Assembly: GCA_018920255.1 (NCBI GenBank) | Contig: JAHLMR010000003.1 | Location: 1-43,440 of the forward strand | Direction: 5' to 3' | Origin: Candidatus Aenigmatarchaeota archaeon | Lineage (GTDB): Archaea; Aenigmatarchaeota; Aenigmatarchaeia; Aenigmatarchaeales; JAHLMR01 | DNA: 43,440 nt | Part shown: piece by piece, positions 15,335-24,254 of the stretch | Numbering within the stretch: the first letter of the stretch is position 1 | Layout of the letters: the number at the start of each line of letters is the position of its first letter | Position numbers and translations under genes: made by a program | The notes under the pieces: generated by a model | What the model was told of the DNA's origin: nothing | What the model saw: the letters and a program-made list of their open reading frames with translations, nothing else | The model's database searches: none

Positions 15335-17392
15335 ATGAAAGGAATAAATACAACATTATTAGTTATCTTTGGTGCAGTAATAATATTAGCTATTGCAATT
15401 GCATGGCCAGCAATAATTAAAGCAGCTAATTTAGAATCTGTTTTAATTACATTAAAATTAAATTGTGGTTTAGAAGGAAAAGAATGTTGTAGTGGTTTTT
15501 ATTGTTTTGGTGGGCTTTCATGCATAGATGGAAAATGTTATGAACCTAAAATTTCAGTTGATTTTGATGATGATTTGCTTATTTATAATGAAACTGCTTT
15601 TAATGAATATTCTAACGAATGGTTGTTTGAGACAACTGGAAGCTGGAGAAGCGATATTAAACAAAATTTAAATAACATTGAAAAATTAAAAGAAGAATGC
15701 TATGGTGATTTTTCTGATTGTTCAGAGTGTGAATATTTTTATGGGTTTCAAAATAAAACAATTTCAATATTGAATAATCAGCCAATTGAATATTATTTTC
15801 CATGTGAATGTTATAACTGTGAAGGATGTATAGGTACTAATTGTGACAGATGTTTGGATTGTAATAAATACGGATATTTTAATCTTCCAAAGGGTATTCA
15901 ATGTAAATCTCGTTTAGATGTATTTTATGCTGAAAATCTATCATTTTGTTATAAATGTGAAGGATGTGACCCAGGTGCTGAACCATTTTCTGATTCTTGT
16001 AAAAGATGTGAATTTTGCGAATCTGGAGAAACTAAAAGTTATGATGTTTTTGATTCGGGTAAGGGTATTTCTTGTAAGTTTTGTGGAAATTGGAATGGTA
16101 CTACAGGAGAATCATGTTATAACTGCAAGAGACATGAAGCGTTTTTAGATAATTATAGATGTAAATATTGTAGAAAGGCAGAAAATCTTGATTGCTCGAA
16201 AAATACTAATTTTGCTTTTTGCGAATATTGGAAAAATGGTTTTGTAGAAGCAGCAGAAACCGGTGAATCTGTACCAATTATAACCGATATTCCGATAACA
16301 CCAGAAAAAAAAGATGAATTTGAAAATTTAATTATAAATATTGCACGTACTTGTAATAAGGATAGAAGCGTTTATAAAAATTTAGATTATGGAATGAAAC
16401 AATATTTTGGAGAAATTCCTTATATTTCTCCATATGAGGAAGACAGGCCAATAGTATTTACTGATGAAGATGGATATACATCATATTGGGATTGTGGTAA
16501 AAAAAATTTTGAAAACTGGATATCAAATGAGATCGTATTTGGTCATTATGATTTTGGAGCAACAAATTATTATTATAGTGTATATACAACTTATCATGGT
16601 AATCTTTTTATTTGCAGACAGCCTGTATTTGCAAATTCTGCAAATGATAATATTTTAGAAATTACAAGAAAATTAAGAGAATTAGATTTTACAAATAATA
16701 GTACTCTTCCTGGAAATATTACTGTATATTTAACTGGTATTTATATTGATTGGGCAGACAAATATAATAAAACATTTATTGTTGGACTAATAAATTTCAC
16801 AAGTAGTTATTTATTAGATTTAAACAATCATAATCATGAAAAAAATGATCTTTCAAATGCGGTTATGACAGGAATACAACAATGGAATGTTTTAAATGAA
16901 AATTTTAAACCAGAAGCAGAAAAATTATGCAAATTGATTAATGAAAGTATTCCTGATGATTTAAAAAATTTTAGGGATTACATTATCCCAGAAAATTGCA
17001 ATTATATAAATATAATTGATAAGAGATTAGATATTCCGGATACCTCGTATAGTTTTACATCAAATTGGTATCATTATTGGAATACTCAATCAATTTCTTT
17101 TTGTTTAGATGTTATTAAAAATAAAACTATAATTAATACATATGAGTGGGGTGGTGCTTATGATGAAAATAATTTTAATGTTTTTATTAAACCTGCATTT
17201 TTATATGTGCTTATATTTAATAAAGATTGTCCAAATGAATATGATGAATGTAAAGATGTAGTAGAAGATTATAAAAAACAATGTAATGATTATTATTATG
17301 AAAAATGTAAGGAAATAGAAATAAAATTAATACCAATTATTAGTGTTTTAAATCCTCATGATGAAAAGGCAGTACCGTGTCAACCTGTATAG
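15335..17392 (+). CDS. Very Cys-rich large pilin-like protein
   Basis: The ATG at 15335 is chosen because AGGAGG lies just upstream; an in-frame start at 15254 would overlap the previous gene. The 685-residue protein has an MKGINTT leader, a helix (about 7-28) and then a knottin-like Cys cluster ('CGLEGKECC...CIDGKCYE', about 45-70). About residues 125-300 hold many CxxC pairs resembling tandem Cys-rich modules. The C-terminal half (about 310-685) looks like the other large array proteins, including 'DLSNAVMTGIQQWNVLNENF'. The extracytoplasmic location predicts many disulfides, or possibly metal sites. No named family recognised. It may be a tip or adhesive component; that is inference. Confidence 0.72.
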   Translation: MKGINTTLLVIFGAVIILAIAIAWPAIIKAANLESVLITLKLNCGLEGKECCSGFYCFGGLSCIDGKCYEPKISVDFDDDLLIYNETAFNEYSNEWLFETTGSWRSDIKQNLNNIEKLKEECYGDFSDCSECEYFYGFQNKTISILNNQPIEYYFPCECYNCEGCIGTNCDRCLDCNKYGYFNLPKGIQCKSRLDVFYAENLSFCYKCEGCDPGAEPFSDSCKRCEFCESGETKSYDVFDSGKGISCKFCGNWNGTTGESCYNCKRHEAFLDNYRCKYCRKAENLDCSKNTNFAFCEYWKNGFVEAAETGESVPIITDIPITPEKKDEFENLIINIARTCNKDRSVYKNLDYGMKQYFGEIPYISPYEEDRPIVFTDEDGYTSYWDCGKKNFENWISNEIVFGHYDFGATNYYYSVYTTYHGNLFICRQPVFANSANDNILEITRKLRELDFTNNSTLPGNITVYLTGIYIDWADKYNKTFIVGLINFTSSYLLDLNNHNHEKNDLSNAVMTGIQQWNVLNENFKPEAEKLCKLINESIPDDLKNFRDYIIPENCNYINIIDKRLDIPDTSYSFTSNWYHYWNTQSISFCLDVIKNKTIINTYEWGGAYDENNFNVFIKPAFLYVLIFNKDCPNEYDECKDVVEDYKKQCNDYYYEKCKEIEIKLIPIISVLNPHDEKAVPCQPV

Positions 17393-17404
17393 GGTGAATA
17401 GAAT

Positions 17405-18901
17405 ATGGAAATATCGCTTAGAGTTATTTTAATTATATTTGCATTTATATTAGCTGTTTTAATTGTAGTTTTTTTCTCTCTTCAACTTTTTGGCTTTCAA
17501 CCAATTTCTCTTTTAGGAGGAGAAAAAGTTGGAGAACTTAAATCAGCGTCATCTGTAGTTTCAGAATCTTTATTAAACTTTAAAACAGAAGATTATAGTT
17601 ATTTAGATACATCAGGAATGATAGTGTTTCCAGGAGAATATCCTGTTGATGCAAGTAAATATTTTTCTTTATATCCTATTGAAATGAAAAAATGGGAGAT
17701 AACAGAATGTGCAAAGTGTGACAGAATGAGTAATGATCCAAGTAATTTTTATTATAATTATTATATTTGTAATTTTATATACGTACAAGGAGATTTACTT
17801 TGTGGTGCTTCTGTAAATGATCCAAGTAATTATTATTTTCTTTGTAAATATGATTCAAAAGAAGGCAGTGGAGATTATCCACTATATCATAATTTAACAT
17901 GTTTTTACGAAGATACTTCACAACAACCAGAACTTTGTAAAAAATTAGAAACTTGCATGAAAAAATTAGCAGCAGGAATAGATTCAACATGTGTAGTAGA
18001 TGAAATTTTAGATATGGGCTATTATTATGTTGATGGTCATGTAATAAATCAAGGACTTGACATTGTTAATAATATTAGAAATACTATTAAAAAATGTAAA
18101 ATTTCTTTAACACAAAAGTTAAATGAAGATATAGAACAAAAAATTTGTAATTTTGAAAATAGAAATTTTATAATTGATAATAATATTGATCCATCTGATT
18201 TTTTCTCGTTTTCTAAATCAGTTTTTTATCCAATATGCGGAAAAGGTGGATTTGGTGAGTTAGATTATATTTATTACTATTATCCTTATGGTACACACAG
18301 GAGCCTTATAAGAGATGAAAATATACCAGCAAAATTAAAACTTGTAATGGGAAATTTTAGACCGCGTAATTGTAATTTTACTTTATTTTTATGTTCTCAA
18401 GTACCATTTGCAGAGGATGAAGATGATTCAACAATGAAAATATATGAATTTTTTAGAGATTGGAATCCTACTATGTTATATAAAAACATTACATGTAATA
18501 ACTTTCAATCACCATACTCTTCACTTAATTTTTTATATAATACTTATCGTATAGAATTAGATGATGCTTATTCACCAGAAGATATAGTTAATTCTATAGA
18601 AACCGGATTATATGCATGGACTTTTATAAATGGAGAAAATTTTAATGGAACTATACCTTGGAATTATACATTTTGTACATTTTGTGGCTTTACTTGGAAA
18701 GAAGAAAATATAAATCCGATGAATTTGAATATATGTGATTGGACTGATCGCAGGTGGAATAAAATTAGTATAGATTGTAGTCGTGGAAGAAATAAAAATA
18801 TGTGTGATGGAACTCTTTCGATAAGTGTTTTCATTAGTGGTTGGAATAGCTGGACGAACCTAGAGCCAGTTTTTAATGTATATGTTTGGGATGATAAATA
18901 G
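17405..18901 (+). CDS. Large pilin-like protein, family member 4
   Basis: A 498-residue protein with N-terminus MEISLRVILIIF, one membrane helix (about 5-28) and a Cys-containing extracytoplasmic domain. It is a paralogue of the protein at 12538: both carry a Cys block ('LCKKLETCMKKL' here), 'CKISLTQ...IEQKICNF', 'NCNFTLFLC' and, late in the chain, 'EDIVNSIETGLYAWTF'. The start follows GGTGAATAGAAT. It lies in the middle of the array with a 12-base gap upstream. The duplicated architecture suggests related subunits of one assembly. No characterised homologue is known to me. Confidence 0.72.
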   Translation: MEISLRVILIIFAFILAVLIVVFFSLQLFGFQPISLLGGEKVGELKSASSVVSESLLNFKTEDYSYLDTSGMIVFPGEYPVDASKYFSLYPIEMKKWEITECAKCDRMSNDPSNFYYNYYICNFIYVQGDLLCGASVNDPSNYYFLCKYDSKEGSGDYPLYHNLTCFYEDTSQQPELCKKLETCMKKLAAGIDSTCVVDEILDMGYYYVDGHVINQGLDIVNNIRNTIKKCKISLTQKLNEDIEQKICNFENRNFIIDNNIDPSDFFSFSKSVFYPICGKGGFGELDYIYYYYPYGTHRSLIRDENIPAKLKLVMGNFRPRNCNFTLFLCSQVPFAEDEDDSTMKIYEFFRDWNPTMLYKNITCNNFQSPYSSLNFLYNTYRIELDDAYSPEDIVNSIETGLYAWTFINGENFNGTIPWNYTFCTFCGFTWKEENINPMNLNICDWTDRRWNKISIDCSRGRNKNMCDGTLSISVFISGWNSWTNLEPVFNVYVWDDK

Positions 18902-18914
18902 AGGTGTAATTAAA

Positions 18915-19184
18915 ATGAAAGCAACAATTTCAGTTGAAATGCTTGTAATGGTAGTTTTTCTTATAATAATTATAGCAGTTCTGTTTGGGCTAATTAATCC
19001 ATCAATATCACAAAAAATGGAAACATCAAAACCACCTGAGGGCTGTGAAACAAACAATGATTGCATAAATTCAGAATTTGGATACAAATGTATGAATATA
19101 GAAAATAAAGGATGGAAATGTGGTTGCATTTCAAATGGTGATTGTACTGATAATAAAATTTGCAAAAACAATGTTTGTAGTTGA
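18915..19184 (+). CDS. Cys-rich pilin-like protein with EB-like module
   Basis: Starts MKATISVEMLVMVV, close to the archaeal pilin pattern of a basic residue, small residue, then a Ser-x-Glu stretch in the helix. The ATG at 18915 follows GAGGTG; an in-frame ATG at 18876 would overlap the previous gene and is rejected. After the helix (about residues 9-30) the 89-residue protein has nine Cys in a pattern like secreted EB/knottin modules ('GCETNNDCINS...CISNGDCTDNKICKNNVC'). It is probably disulfide-rich and extracytoplasmic. Its function is unknown; binding or structural stabilisation would fit. Confidence 0.68.
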   Translation: MKATISVEMLVMVVFLIIIIAVLFGLINPSISQKMETSKPPEGCETNNDCINSEFGYKCMNIENKGWKCGCISNGDCTDNKICKNNVCS

Positions 19185-19189
19185 TTAAA

Positions 19190-19318
19190 ATGAAAAAGAA
19201 ACACGGAATTTCAATAGTTTATGGAATAATTATTGTATTAATAGTTATGGCAATTATATTCATGTTAATTTATTTAGGATATAATAATTTAAAAGTCCTT
19301 ATATCTAAAAATTTATAG
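19190..19318 (+). CDS. 42-residue membrane peptide
   Basis: Starts MKKKHGISIVYG, with Lys-rich residues and a Gly just ahead of a long hydrophobic helix (about 8-32) and a basic tail. It begins five bases after the preceding stop and ends eight bases before the next gene. The KHG followed by the helix could be a prepilin-type leader. Too short for family assignment; operon position is the main support. Confidence 0.55.
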   Translation: MKKKHGISIVYGIIIVLIVMAIIFMLIYLGYNNLKVLISKNL

Positions 19319-19326
19319 GTGAAAAT

Positions 19327-19590
19327 ATGCCAACAACAGTAGTAAATATATTACTTATAATAATTATTTTTGTTATTGCATTAGCATTTATTTTTTTATT
19401 TATAAGTTCACCAATATCAACTGGAGAATCTACCACAGATGCACAAGCAAAAATAGCTAGTAACTGCAAGGCTTGGATAGAAACCAAATGTAGTGATACA
19501 TATTATAATAATAATTTAAAAACATATTGTGAAAAACTTTATGGCGAAGCTCAAGCAAAGGATAGATGTAAAGTATTTTGTGGATGTTAA
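19327..19590 (+). CDS. Small Cys-rich pilin-like protein A
   Basis: An 87-residue protein: MPTTVVNI, a hydrophobic helix (about 8-27), a Ser/Thr-rich spacer, then a compact domain with six Cys ending 'DRCKVFCGC'. The ending and Cys spacing resemble the protein at 22628 (ending ACARACGCLI), and 19606 has a similar layout. Start follows TAGGTGAAAAT. These small Cys-rich proteins have the size expected of filament-forming pilins. Function inferred from topology only. Confidence 0.65.
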   Translation: MPTTVVNILLIIIIFVIALAFIFLFISSPISTGESTTDAQAKIASNCKAWIETKCSDTYYNNNLKTYCEKLYGEAQAKDRCKVFCGC

Positions 19591-19605
19591 AATGGGGGGA
19601 TAAAA

Positions 19606-19893
19606 ATGAAAGGCATATCAGATCAAGTTTTAATGTTTGTAATAGCAATAATTATAGTTTCAATAATTTTAATTATAGCAATAATTTTTTTAAGTGGAGG
19701 AAAAACCGGGGGAGAGCAAGGTCTTCTTAGTGCTGCAGCTCAACAATGTTGTGCAGAATATAAAGCTTGTATAGCACGCGGAGGAACGGACTGTCAAAAT
19801 ATTAACTGTAGATTTCCAAACGGAACAATAACAAGCGCCTATACACTTATAAAGACATATTCTGGGCAATATCCGAGTGATTATTGTAAATAA
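19606..19893 (+). CDS. Small Cys-rich pilin-like protein B
   Basis: A 95-residue protein with MKGISDQVLMFV, a hydrophobic helix (about 9-30), a Gly-rich hinge (SGGKTGGEQG), and a domain with six Cys ('QQCCAEYKACIARGG', 'CQNINCRF', and a C near the end). The start has a G-rich ribosome-binding site (GGGGGGAT). The Gly-rich hinge after the helix and the small head match a pilin layout. It is one of three related small Cys-rich subunits (19327, 19606, 22628). Role as a major or minor pilin is inference. Confidence 0.67.
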   Translation: MKGISDQVLMFVIAIIIVSIILIIAIIFLSGGKTGGEQGLLSAAAQQCCAEYKACIARGGTDCQNINCRFPNGTITSAYTLIKTYSGQYPSDYCK

Positions 19894-19902
19894 GTGAATA
19901 AA

Positions 19903-22584
19903 ATGAAAGGCAGTTTAGAATTTGAACAAAGAATGATTTTTGGAATTATATTATTTATTTTAATAGCAGCAATATTATTAAGAGTTTCTACATCTCCTGA
20001 ATGTGATATGTATGCAAATGAAACAGCAAAAGAATTAAGGGATGCAATAAATGAAGTTGCAAGTGATAATTTTCCATCTTGGAATCAAAATTTCCCTCCA
20101 TCAGATGAAAATAAAGATTTTTACAAACCCGTAATTATAAAACTCTGTGAGAAAAAAATCGGTTGGGCAGGAGCAGCGTTATCTGCAGCAATTCCAACAT
20201 ATCAGATTTTTTATGAATCATTCCCCGAAGCTCCAGCATGGGCTGCCTGGGATGAGTCATATCCATTTTCAGGTGGAGCTGCAAACGCATTATTGAATTA
20301 TGCAATTATTAAGTATGGTCCAAAAATTGGAAAAGGTATTGGAAAAGGAATTAAAGCAACTTATAAAATTGGTACTAAAGTAGCTAAATATGGTTTTAAA
20401 GAAGTTTATAAAACGTCAAAATTAAATAATTTTTTTAATAAAGTAAAAACTGAAGGATTTATAAAAGCAGTTTTAAAAAAACCAGAAATTGAAGAAAAGA
20501 GTATAAAAGAAGCATTTGAGAAATTTCTTTCTCAAGATTATAAACAGGCAGCAAGACAAGGAGATCATATAATATTTCAAAAGGCTTTAATGGAACAGGA
20601 ACAAAATATAGAAATATATAAAGCTGGTGGTACTATAGAAAATGCATTAGTTGATACACCAGAAGGAAAAAAATTTATAATTACTAGAGAAAATATAAAT
20701 GCATACAAGCTTATATATGATTCTGCAAACTCAGAAACACAAAAAATTTTAGATAAATATTTTTATGTACCAAGCAAATTTCAAAAAATTGAAAACTTTA
20801 AATGGAAAATTTTTAATGTTAAACAAACAATAGGAAAACTGTGGCGTGGATCATTTCTAGGAAAAACTACATCTACCTTGAAAGAAAAATATTATAATTT
20901 TAAAAAAAGCGTATATAAAGCTTTTGGTCGGGATATTTCTAATTTAGAAGCTGCAAAAACAGCTGAAATTTATAAAGTTAGATGCTATGCTGATCCTGAA
21001 TGGTGTAGAAAATTATTAATAGAGAGTTGGGATGATGCTGATATTGGAACCGTAATGTCTCAAATAGCAAAACATAAAGTGGAAAAAGGAAAGTTTACTG
21101 ATGCAGAAATGTTTAAGTTTATGGAAGAACATGAAAAATGGATAAGAATAAATGAAGAAGTAGAAACTATAATTTCATATGATAAAGCTAATGATGTTAA
21201 TATGAGAATAAAAGATTTATTTAAAGAAGCTGATACTATCCGAACAGATGAGGAGTATGAGGCTTTAATGAACAAGTTAGATAAAATAGAGAAACCAGAC
21301 GATAAGTTTATAAGTGAACTACAAGATACTACATTTAAAGGCTATAGTCAGCAAGAAATTAAAGAAATTTTAATAATAACAGATGCTGAGATAAAAAAAA
21401 TACATGCAGAAAAAGTTGCAGCTAGTGGAAAAATCACATCTCCTGAATCTGCTGGACCCATCTTGTGGAGAGATAATCCATTAAGATATGCTTTAAATGA
21501 TATAAGTTCAAATGGAATAACTACAAAAGATAATTGGAATAACCTTTATACTACCTTTTCAACAAAGGAAGAAATTTCAACTTTTTTTGCAAAAAGAATA
21601 GTAGAAAATGAAGATCAGTTAAAAAATTTAATTGAGAAAAAAGCAAAGGGTTATTTCTTTGTTAAATTAGGACGTGTTTATCCTACACTTTTATTTACAA
21701 AGCCAGGCGCTCCTTTAATTCCAGGAGGAGCATATTTTTCAAGAATAGTTGAAGATGAATTAAACAAATATTGTACATCAGGAGCAATATGTTTTACTTT
21801 AGGATCAAATGTATATTCCTATCCGCTTAATGAAGAAGCAACAAGATATGCAATAAGGTTATGGCGACCTAATCCGAGTGTAGAACAGAGACAACCTATT
21901 TTTATACAAACAGGCTGGTTTTATCCTAGTATAGAAGAGCATCCTAGATTTTATACAGTAAGTCCATGCTTTGGATATGCTAAAGTCTGGAAATCAGGAC
22001 AGAATATATTTATTAGTTTTGATGTTGATCCGACAACAGGACAAACTAAAAAATGTAAAGTTCTTGATGAAAATGGAAAAGAAAAAGATGTTGCTAATTA
22101 TTGTTATGCCTCATTTAATGATGTTTGGGGTTCTAATTATAATAATTTAGAAACCGGTACTGGAACAGCATGGCTTAGTGACGGTGCAATAGCTGCTCAT
22201 ATTATAGGAATTTTCGTTGGTTGTGCTGCATCAACTGTGGGTTATCAACAATGTGTTCAGATAGCAACACTTGCAGATGAAGGAGCATTATCTGTGGCAG
22301 CAACTACAGCCGCTTATAGTGGAGATAAAGATTGGGGTTATTGGACATATTATAAAGCTTCAGATGCTATAGATCTTTTAGATATAGCTGGAAGTCTTGG
22401 AAGTAAGGGAGCAGTAAAAGCTATAACTACTGCACAAAAGTATTTACCAGACTTATCTGTTTATGTTCAGGCATTAGGAGATGCAGCTATGGGGTGGCCA
22501 AAAAGAGGGCTTGATAAAGTAAAACCATTAAATGAAGATGATATTTATAGAAGTTTAGGACAATGTATTTGGAGTAGTGAATAA
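19903..22584 (+). CDS. Giant 893-residue pilin-like membrane-anchored protein
   Basis: The start is set at ATG 19903 after GTGAATAAA; the in-frame GTG at 19894 is part of that ribosome-binding motif. MKGSLEFEQRMIFG closely matches archaeal pilin starts (K-G, then S-x-E/F) before one hydrophobic helix (about 12-28). The long remainder has an Ala/Gly-rich section with Gly-Lys repeats (about 130-165, 'KIGKGIGKGIKATYKIG'), a largely helical charged middle, and a C-terminal part with further Cys and hydrophobic Ala-rich stretches (about 755-810). I recognise no enzyme family. It is far larger than a normal pilin and could be a tip adhesin, length regulator or secreted effector. Last gene of the long run before an internal promoter. 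Confidence 0.7.
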   Translation: MKGSLEFEQRMIFGIILFILIAAILLRVSTSPECDMYANETAKELRDAINEVASDNFPSWNQNFPPSDENKDFYKPVIIKLCEKKIGWAGAALSAAIPTYQIFYESFPEAPAWAAWDESYPFSGGAANALLNYAIIKYGPKIGKGIGKGIKATYKIGTKVAKYGFKEVYKTSKLNNFFNKVKTEGFIKAVLKKPEIEEKSIKEAFEKFLSQDYKQAARQGDHIIFQKALMEQEQNIEIYKAGGTIENALVDTPEGKKFIITRENINAYKLIYDSANSETQKILDKYFYVPSKFQKIENFKWKIFNVKQTIGKLWRGSFLGKTTSTLKEKYYNFKKSVYKAFGRDISNLEAAKTAEIYKVRCYADPEWCRKLLIESWDDADIGTVMSQIAKHKVEKGKFTDAEMFKFMEEHEKWIRINEEVETIISYDKANDVNMRIKDLFKEADTIRTDEEYEALMNKLDKIEKPDDKFISELQDTTFKGYSQQEIKEILIITDAEIKKIHAEKVAASGKITSPESAGPILWRDNPLRYALNDISSNGITTKDNWNNLYTTFSTKEEISTFFAKRIVENEDQLKNLIEKKAKGYFFVKLGRVYPTLLFTKPGAPLIPGGAYFSRIVEDELNKYCTSGAICFTLGSNVYSYPLNEEATRYAIRLWRPNPSVEQRQPIFIQTGWFYPSIEEHPRFYTVSPCFGYAKVWKSGQNIFISFDVDPTTGQTKKCKVLDENGKEKDVANYCYASFNDVWGSNYNNLETGTGTAWLSDGAIAAHIIGIFVGCAASTVGYQQCVQIATLADEGALSVAATTAAYSGDKDWGYWTYYKASDAIDLLDIAGSLGSKGAVKAITTAQKYLPDLSVYVQALGDAAMGWPKRGLDKVKPLNEDDIYRSLGQCIWSSE

Positions 22585-22595
22585 TTTTATAAATT
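22585..22595 (+). promoter_or_regulatory. Internal promoter before small pilin-like gene 22628
   Basis: ttttataaatt lies in the only AT-rich gap over 40 bases near the end of the array, about 33-43 bases before the ATG at 22628. A GGTGA ribosome-binding site (22619-22623) follows. This spacing fits a TATA box and a short leader, so the gene may be transcribed separately at a higher level. Confidence 0.45.
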
Positions 22596-22627
22596 AAATA
22601 AAATATAAAATATTAAAAGGTGATAAA

Positions 22628-22927
22628 ATGAAGGGTTTAGAACTTCCAATAAATTTAATTATCATAATTATAATTGCCGGAGTAATTCTTTTAGCACTAC
22701 TTTATTTATTTACAAATGCATGGCAAAGTGGTGGAGGCGGAGTTCAAAGTGAAAATGTTTTTAGAAGCTTATGTCAAAAATTTGTTACACAGTATAATTG
22801 TGATACAAGTAAAATAAGCCAAGTAAGTTTAACTATTTCAGGAAAGACTTATTCTTTATCTACAGAATGTAGTAGCAGGGGAGTTTCTGGTGATGCCTGC
22901 GCAAGAGCATGCGGCTGTTTAATTTAA
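22628..22927 (+). CDS. Small Cys-rich pilin-like protein C (candidate major pilin)
   Basis: A 99-residue protein: MKGLELPINLII, hydrophobic helix (about 8-28), a Gly-rich hinge (QSGGGGVQSEN), then a compact head with six Cys ending ACARACGCLI. It is related in layout to the proteins at 19327 and 19606. GGTGATAAA precedes the start, and a TATA-like box upstream suggests independent expression. Its 3' end overlaps the minus-strand gene ending at 22924 by four bases. Size, hinge and own promoter make it the best guess for a major filament subunit, though this is inference. Confidence 0.66.
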   Translation: MKGLELPINLIIIIIIAGVILLALLYLFTNAWQSGGGGVQSENVFRSLCQKFVTQYNCDTSKISQVSLTISGKTYSLSTECSSRGVSGDACARACGCLI

Positions 22928-23277
22928 ATATTTAAAGTAATCCTTTGTGTTAAATTTAATTGTATAATTGGTTGATATACTGAAATTAAAATATTACATT
23001 TATTATTTTCACATTTTTCTGTAGTTATAGTTATTTTATTTTCATCATTTCCTTCATAAAATAAATTTAAATTTTTTATTTTTGTACTATCAACTTTTGA
23101 AAGAGCAATTATGGAATTTTTTGCAATTTCAAAATCATTTCTTGCAGAATATGCATAATCATTTCTTAAAATTATATTTTTTTCTTCACTTGCTGTTTGA
23201 GAAATTAAAATAAAAATTGTTATAGTAGCTACTATCATAAAAATTATACTTGAAACTTGTAAAATTGCACCTTTCAT
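22924..23277 (-). CDS. Pilin-like protein of converging minus-strand set (4th gene)
   Basis: The ATG at 23277 is preferred: GGTGA lies just upstream, and an in-frame GTG at 23286 is part of that motif. The 117-residue protein starts MKGAILQVSSIIFM with a helix to about residue 27, then a beta-rich head with two Cys close together (KCENNKCN). Last gene of a four-gene minus-strand operon of the same MKG type. Overlaps the plus-strand gene by four bases at their 3' ends. It resembles a minor pilin; no family named. Confidence 0.65.
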   Translation of the reverse strand: MKGAILQVSSIIFMIVATITIFILISQTASEEKNIILRNDYAYSARNDFEIAKNSIIALSKVDSTKIKNLNLFYEGNDENKITITTEKCENNKCNILISVYQPIIQLNLTQRITLNI

Positions 23278-23282
23278 TTTAT

Positions 23283-23810
23283 TCACCCAGGCTCTATAAC
23301 ATATAAAATAAGCTTATAATCAATATTTGGAATAAATACATATTTGACGTTATAAATTTTATATTTCATAAAAATTTGTGATGGATTATTTTCTGCAATA
23401 ATTATTGCTCCTCCAGGTGACTCCCAAGTTAAAATATATTTAGATTTTATCCAATTATTAATTTCATTCAATAATTTTTTACCAATTTCTTCACATGTAA
23501 TTTCTTTATTATTTATTTTAATCTTATTATTTTCATTACTACAATTTACTTTTTGTAAGCTTGCAATTGTAAATAATTCAGAAAATTTAATATTTATATT
23601 CTCATCAGTATAATTTGTCTCTAAAACAAGATTAATAACGTTTTGATATAATGTTGGAAGATTAATACCATGTACTGTTAGAGTAATTTCTTTCTTACCA
23701 CCAATTTCTGAAATTTGATACATATAAATAATAATTCCAGCAGTAATAAAAGTAACCCCTATTAAAAACAATAATGCTAATAGCATTGCGAGTAAAGTTA
23801 CACCTTTCAT
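23283..23810 (-). CDS. Pilin-like protein of converging set (3rd gene)
   Basis: A 175-residue protein: MKGVTLLAMLLALLF, helix to about residue 30, then a predicted beta-rich extracytoplasmic domain with two Cys (KVNCSNE and ITCEEIG). The ATG overlaps the previous gene's stop (ATGA), showing translational coupling. Contains possible N-glycosylation sequons (NYT, NCS). Function unknown; likely a minor subunit of the same filament. Confidence 0.67.
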   Translation of the reverse strand: MKGVTLLAMLLALLFLIGVTFITAGIIIYMYQISEIGGKKEITLTVHGINLPTLYQNVINLVLETNYTDENINIKFSELFTIASLQKVNCSNENNKIKINNKEITCEEIGKKLLNEINNWIKSKYILTWESPGGAIIIAENNPSQIFMKYKIYNVKYVFIPNIDYKLILYVIEPG

Positions 23811-24244
23811 TTTAGATCACATACTTTAACAGTAATTTCTTTTTGATTTATATTTCCATCATCCAGTATAAGTACAGGTAGAATATATTTGCCTATCTTA
23901 TCTCCTGAGCAATATTTACTTTGCGGAATTGAATATTTATAATCATCTATCTGTATTTCGGTTATTTTACTCTTATCTGTTATAAAACAATTTTCAAGAT
24001 TCAAATTATCTAATTTTGTTTTATTCAAAATTCCTTGATATATTATATTGTTTTCTTCATACGCAGCACATTTTGAAGAAATAAACATATACCCTATATC
24101 TTGAGCTTCTCTATTTAATTGATTTACATCAAAAATTAAATTTAAATTTATTAAATTAAATAAAATAGCTAAAATAGCTAAAATAGTATATCCTAAAGTA
24201 ACAATATTTATTAGTAACTCGCTTAAATCCCATTGGCCCTTCAT
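23807..24244 (-). CDS. Pilin-like protein of converging set (2nd gene)
   Basis: A 145-residue protein beginning MKGQWDLSELLINIV, then a hydrophobic segment to about residue 34. KGQ followed by a polar S-x-x-L stretch resembles the euryarchaeal class III leader pattern. The head contains four Cys. It starts ten bases after the preceding stop and ends overlapping the next start by four bases. No named family; probable minor pilin. Confidence 0.67.
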   Translation of the reverse strand: MKGQWDLSELLINIVTLGYTILAILAILFNLINLNLIFDVNQLNREAQDIGYMFISSKCAAYEENNIIYQGILNKTKLDNLNLENCFITDKSKITEIQIDDYKYSIPQSKYCSGDKIGKYILPVLILDDGNINQKEITVKVCDLK

Positions 24245-24254
24245 TTATACTACC

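Noticed and set aside
18876-18914. Upstream in-frame start for the EB-like pilin-like protein
   Set aside because: It overlaps the previous gene, and GAGGTG lies directly before ATG 18915.
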